Shown here: positions 63,844-64,000 of the stretch, one piece after another
Layout of the letters: each line of letters starts with the position of its first letter
Numbering within the stretch: position 1 is the first letter of the stretch
Source of the DNA: Candidatus Tokpelaia sp. JSC188
GTDB lineage: Bacteria; Pseudomonadota; Alphaproteobacteria; Rhizobiales; Rhizobiaceae
Reading direction: 5' to 3'
DNA length: 64,000 nt
Assembly: GCA_003331065.1 (NCBI GenBank)
Contig: QENB01000006.1
Location: forward strand, 1 to 64,000
The notes under the pieces: generated by a model
What the model saw: the letters and a program-made list of their open reading frames with translations, nothing else
The model's database searches: none
What the model was told of the DNA's origin: nothing
Position numbers and translations under genes: made by a program

Positions 63844-64000
63844 TTAAGTCTCTCTGTCTCCTTTCCCGAAAAAGGTTCCGATTCTGATAAGCAGAGATGC
63901 TAGTTAGCTTACTCAAGATTAAGTAAGCATTTCTCTATTAGCTAATTTCCAGCTTGGGAATGAAATTCTGATGATGTTATGCAGACACAGTTTGTATATA

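Noticed and set aside
1-64000. tRNA, rRNA, CRISPR, prophage or insertion sequence
   Set aside because: Spacers were read for tRNA T-loop patterns, regular repeats, transposase or integrase motifs and terminal repeats; none was found.

Overview
The window reads as chromosome from an alphaproteobacterium of the order Rhizobiales (Hyphomicrobiales). The evidence is the set of families and their local orders: efp-suhB, ruvC-ruvA-ruvB, cobT/cobS next to a J-domain protein and bolA, addB-addA-trxA, a tsaE/aminoglycoside-phosphotransferase fusion, a PAS histidine kinase next to ahcY, rpoH next to rluD, DUF1036-pyk, zapA-DUF4164-tkt-gap-pgk-fba, tolQRAB-pal-tilS-ftsH-glmM, and lysC-ptsP-prfA-prmC. 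The base composition is AT-rich. Spacers are long, gene-free and even richer in A and T, and several genes that usually sit inside these blocks are missing. Together this suggests a host-associated lineage with a shrinking genome, perhaps Bartonellaceae-like. Genus cannot be settled from the sequence alone.

Layout. 0.4-6.3 kb: a Trm112-like zinc-ribbon protein, leuB, alr, an inositol-monophosphatase-family gene whose metal site looks destroyed, and efp. 6.7-10.7 kb: an OpgC-type membrane acyltransferase and the ruvCAB Holliday-junction operon. 11-17.2 kb: an MsbA-type ABC exporter, cobT, cobS, a J-domain protein and a divergent bolA. 18.5-31.6 kb: a long leftward run of trxA, addA, addB, tsaE-amgK fusion, PAS histidine kinase and ahcY. 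32.4-38.5 kb: fpr, eda, trhO, rpoH, rluD, a small membrane protein and a DUF4167 protein. 39.5-47.8 kb: DUF1036-pyk, zapA, DUF4164, then tkt-gap-pgk-fba for lower glycolysis and the pentose phosphate pathway. 48.5-58.2 kb: the Tol-Pal envelope operon, tilS, ftsH and glmM. 58.2-63.8 kb: leftward prmC, prfA, ptsP and lysC.

Functional themes are DNA recombination and repair (RuvABC, AddAB), cell envelope (Alr, GlmM, Tol-Pal, FtsH, MsbA-like, OpgC), translation quality (EF-P, RF1/PrmC, TilS, TsaE, TrhO, RluD, Trm112), central carbon metabolism (Pyk, Tkt, GAP, PGK, FBA, KDPG aldolase) and regulation (RpoH, PtsP, PAS histidine kinase).

I found no CRISPR array, prophage, insertion sequence, toxin-antitoxin pair, defence island, rRNA or recognisable tRNA. 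There is no convincing undescribed multi-gene system. The most unusual signals are an apparently inactive SuhB-family protein with an intact reading frame, a substitution in the GlmM phosphoserine loop, an AmgK-type kinase domain without its usual MurU partner, CobS/CobT without visible cobalamin genes, conserved operons split apart, and large empty spacers.
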